A stretch of 64,000 nt of DNA, from positions 131,407,897 through 131,471,896 of the forward strand of contig OV050032.1 in assembly GCA_920105625.2 (NCBI GenBank), given 5' to 3'. Numbering within the stretch: the stretch's first letter is position 1; each line of letters starts with the position of its first letter. The position numbers and the translations under genes are program-made. Positions 63,427-64,000 of this stretch are shown piece after piece. The notes below the pieces were generated by a model. It made no database searches. It saw only the letters and a program-made list of their open reading frames with translations, and was not told the origin of the DNA. This DNA is from Clusia tigrina. Taxonomy: Eukaryota; Arthropoda; Insecta; Diptera; Clusiidae.

Positions 63427-64000
63427 TTCGGTGTTATTATTATAATTAAAATTTGGTATAACTCCAACACTCAGTATGATCCAATTCAAGGACATATCCA
63501 GGTGGGGAGTTTGACTGAGGCGGTACATCTCTCAAATAATAACGGAGGTGTGCTAATTATAAGTCCCAACAAGGTGTGCTAGTTGGGACTTAGTGCTCAG
63601 TATGATCCAATCCAAAGGACATATCCAGGTTGGGAGTTTGACGGAGGCGGTACATCTCTCAAATAATAACGGAGGTGTGCTAATTATAAGTCCCAACAAG
63701 GTGTGCTAATTATAATTCGGTGTTATTATTATAATTAAAATTTGGTATAACTCCAACACTCAGTATGATCCAATCCAAAGGACATATCCAGGTGGGGAGT
63801 TTGACTGAGGCGGTACATCTCTGAAATAATAACGGAGGTGTGCTAATTATAAGTCCCAACAAGGTGTGCTAATTATAATTCGGTGTTATTATTATAATTA
63901 AAATTTGGTATAACTCCAACACTCAGTATGATCCAATTCAAGGACATATCCAGGTGGGGAGTTTGACTGAGGCGGTACATCTCTCAAATAATAACGGAGG
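63427..64000 (+). repeat. Domain-V 28S monomer array 13 (right-truncated)
   Basis: Runs off the window after about four monomers. Hairpin second (63560-63592). CTCTGAAATAAT (~63821) is shared with arrays 4a and 12a, suggesting that another long unit continues beyond the edge. Confidence 0.9.

Noticed and set aside
1..64000. Assembly artefact producing false repetition
   Set aside because: Not excluded, but copies differ by ordered private variants, lengths and a transposon, as expected of real long-read sequence; exact unit counts should still be treated with care.

Overview
The window is eukaryotic, almost certainly insect and most likely dipteran, non-coding satellite DNA built largely from pieces of 28S rRNA, with one intact Tc1-type DNA transposon inside it. 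Two non-adjacent parts of 28S are recognisable on the + strand: (i) the 3'-terminal ~64 nt (13 copies), and (ii) a ~122-nt piece of domain V, including the P-loop region and the AT-rich expansion just upstream, repeated well over 100 times as a 162/163-bp monomer. The fly assignment rests on the resemblance of both pieces to remembered dipteran 28S (for example TACATCTCTCAAATAATAAC), not on a search. No 18S, 5.8S, full 28S or Pol I promoter could be recognised.

Layout. A basic unit runs: 28S 3'-end tag; AT-rich spacer of ~350-420 bp with two (TA)n tracts; a block of 26-bp minisatellite (GTGTGCTAATTATAAGTCC core) alternating with ~264-bp modules; an array of domain-V 28S monomers; three copies of an unrelated 163-bp spacer monomer; then the next tag. 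I name the ~264-bp modules by the bases after their T-run: E (CGATACCAATG, with 21-bp repeats), A (CGCCATGAATG), B (CGATATCAATG), C (CACTTTGAATG), D (CGCTATGAATG). They keep the order E-A-B-C-D, with deletions. Tags start at 1150, 3691, 6843, 9797, 17944 (split by the transposon), 22666, 30872, 42087, 44597, 47917, 50434, 53588 and 61503. Simple units are about 2.5 or 3.2 kb. Four long units (8-11 kb, starting 9797, 22666, 30872, 53588) repeat the block-plus-array part several times before reaching a spacer triplet.

Two unit kinds, L (long TA tract, no E module) and S (short TA tract, E module), alternate over much of the window, giving a ~5.7-kb dimeric higher-order repeat. Larger duplications are visible from shared private variants, e.g. 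11.7-15.6 kb copied at an offset of 43,558 bp.

The only credible protein-coding gene is a Tc1-family DD34E transposase (339 aa) on the minus strand at 18219-19238. It lies in a 1,654-bp element with 224-bp terminal inverted repeats (one mismatch) and a TA target duplication; the other tag copies show the empty site. All other long ORFs are by-products of the repeats, many opening at TTG rather than ATG.

Limits: homology to 28S is judged by eye from memory, and whether this is a giant rDNA intergenic spacer or a separate rDNA-derived satellite cannot be settled from this window.
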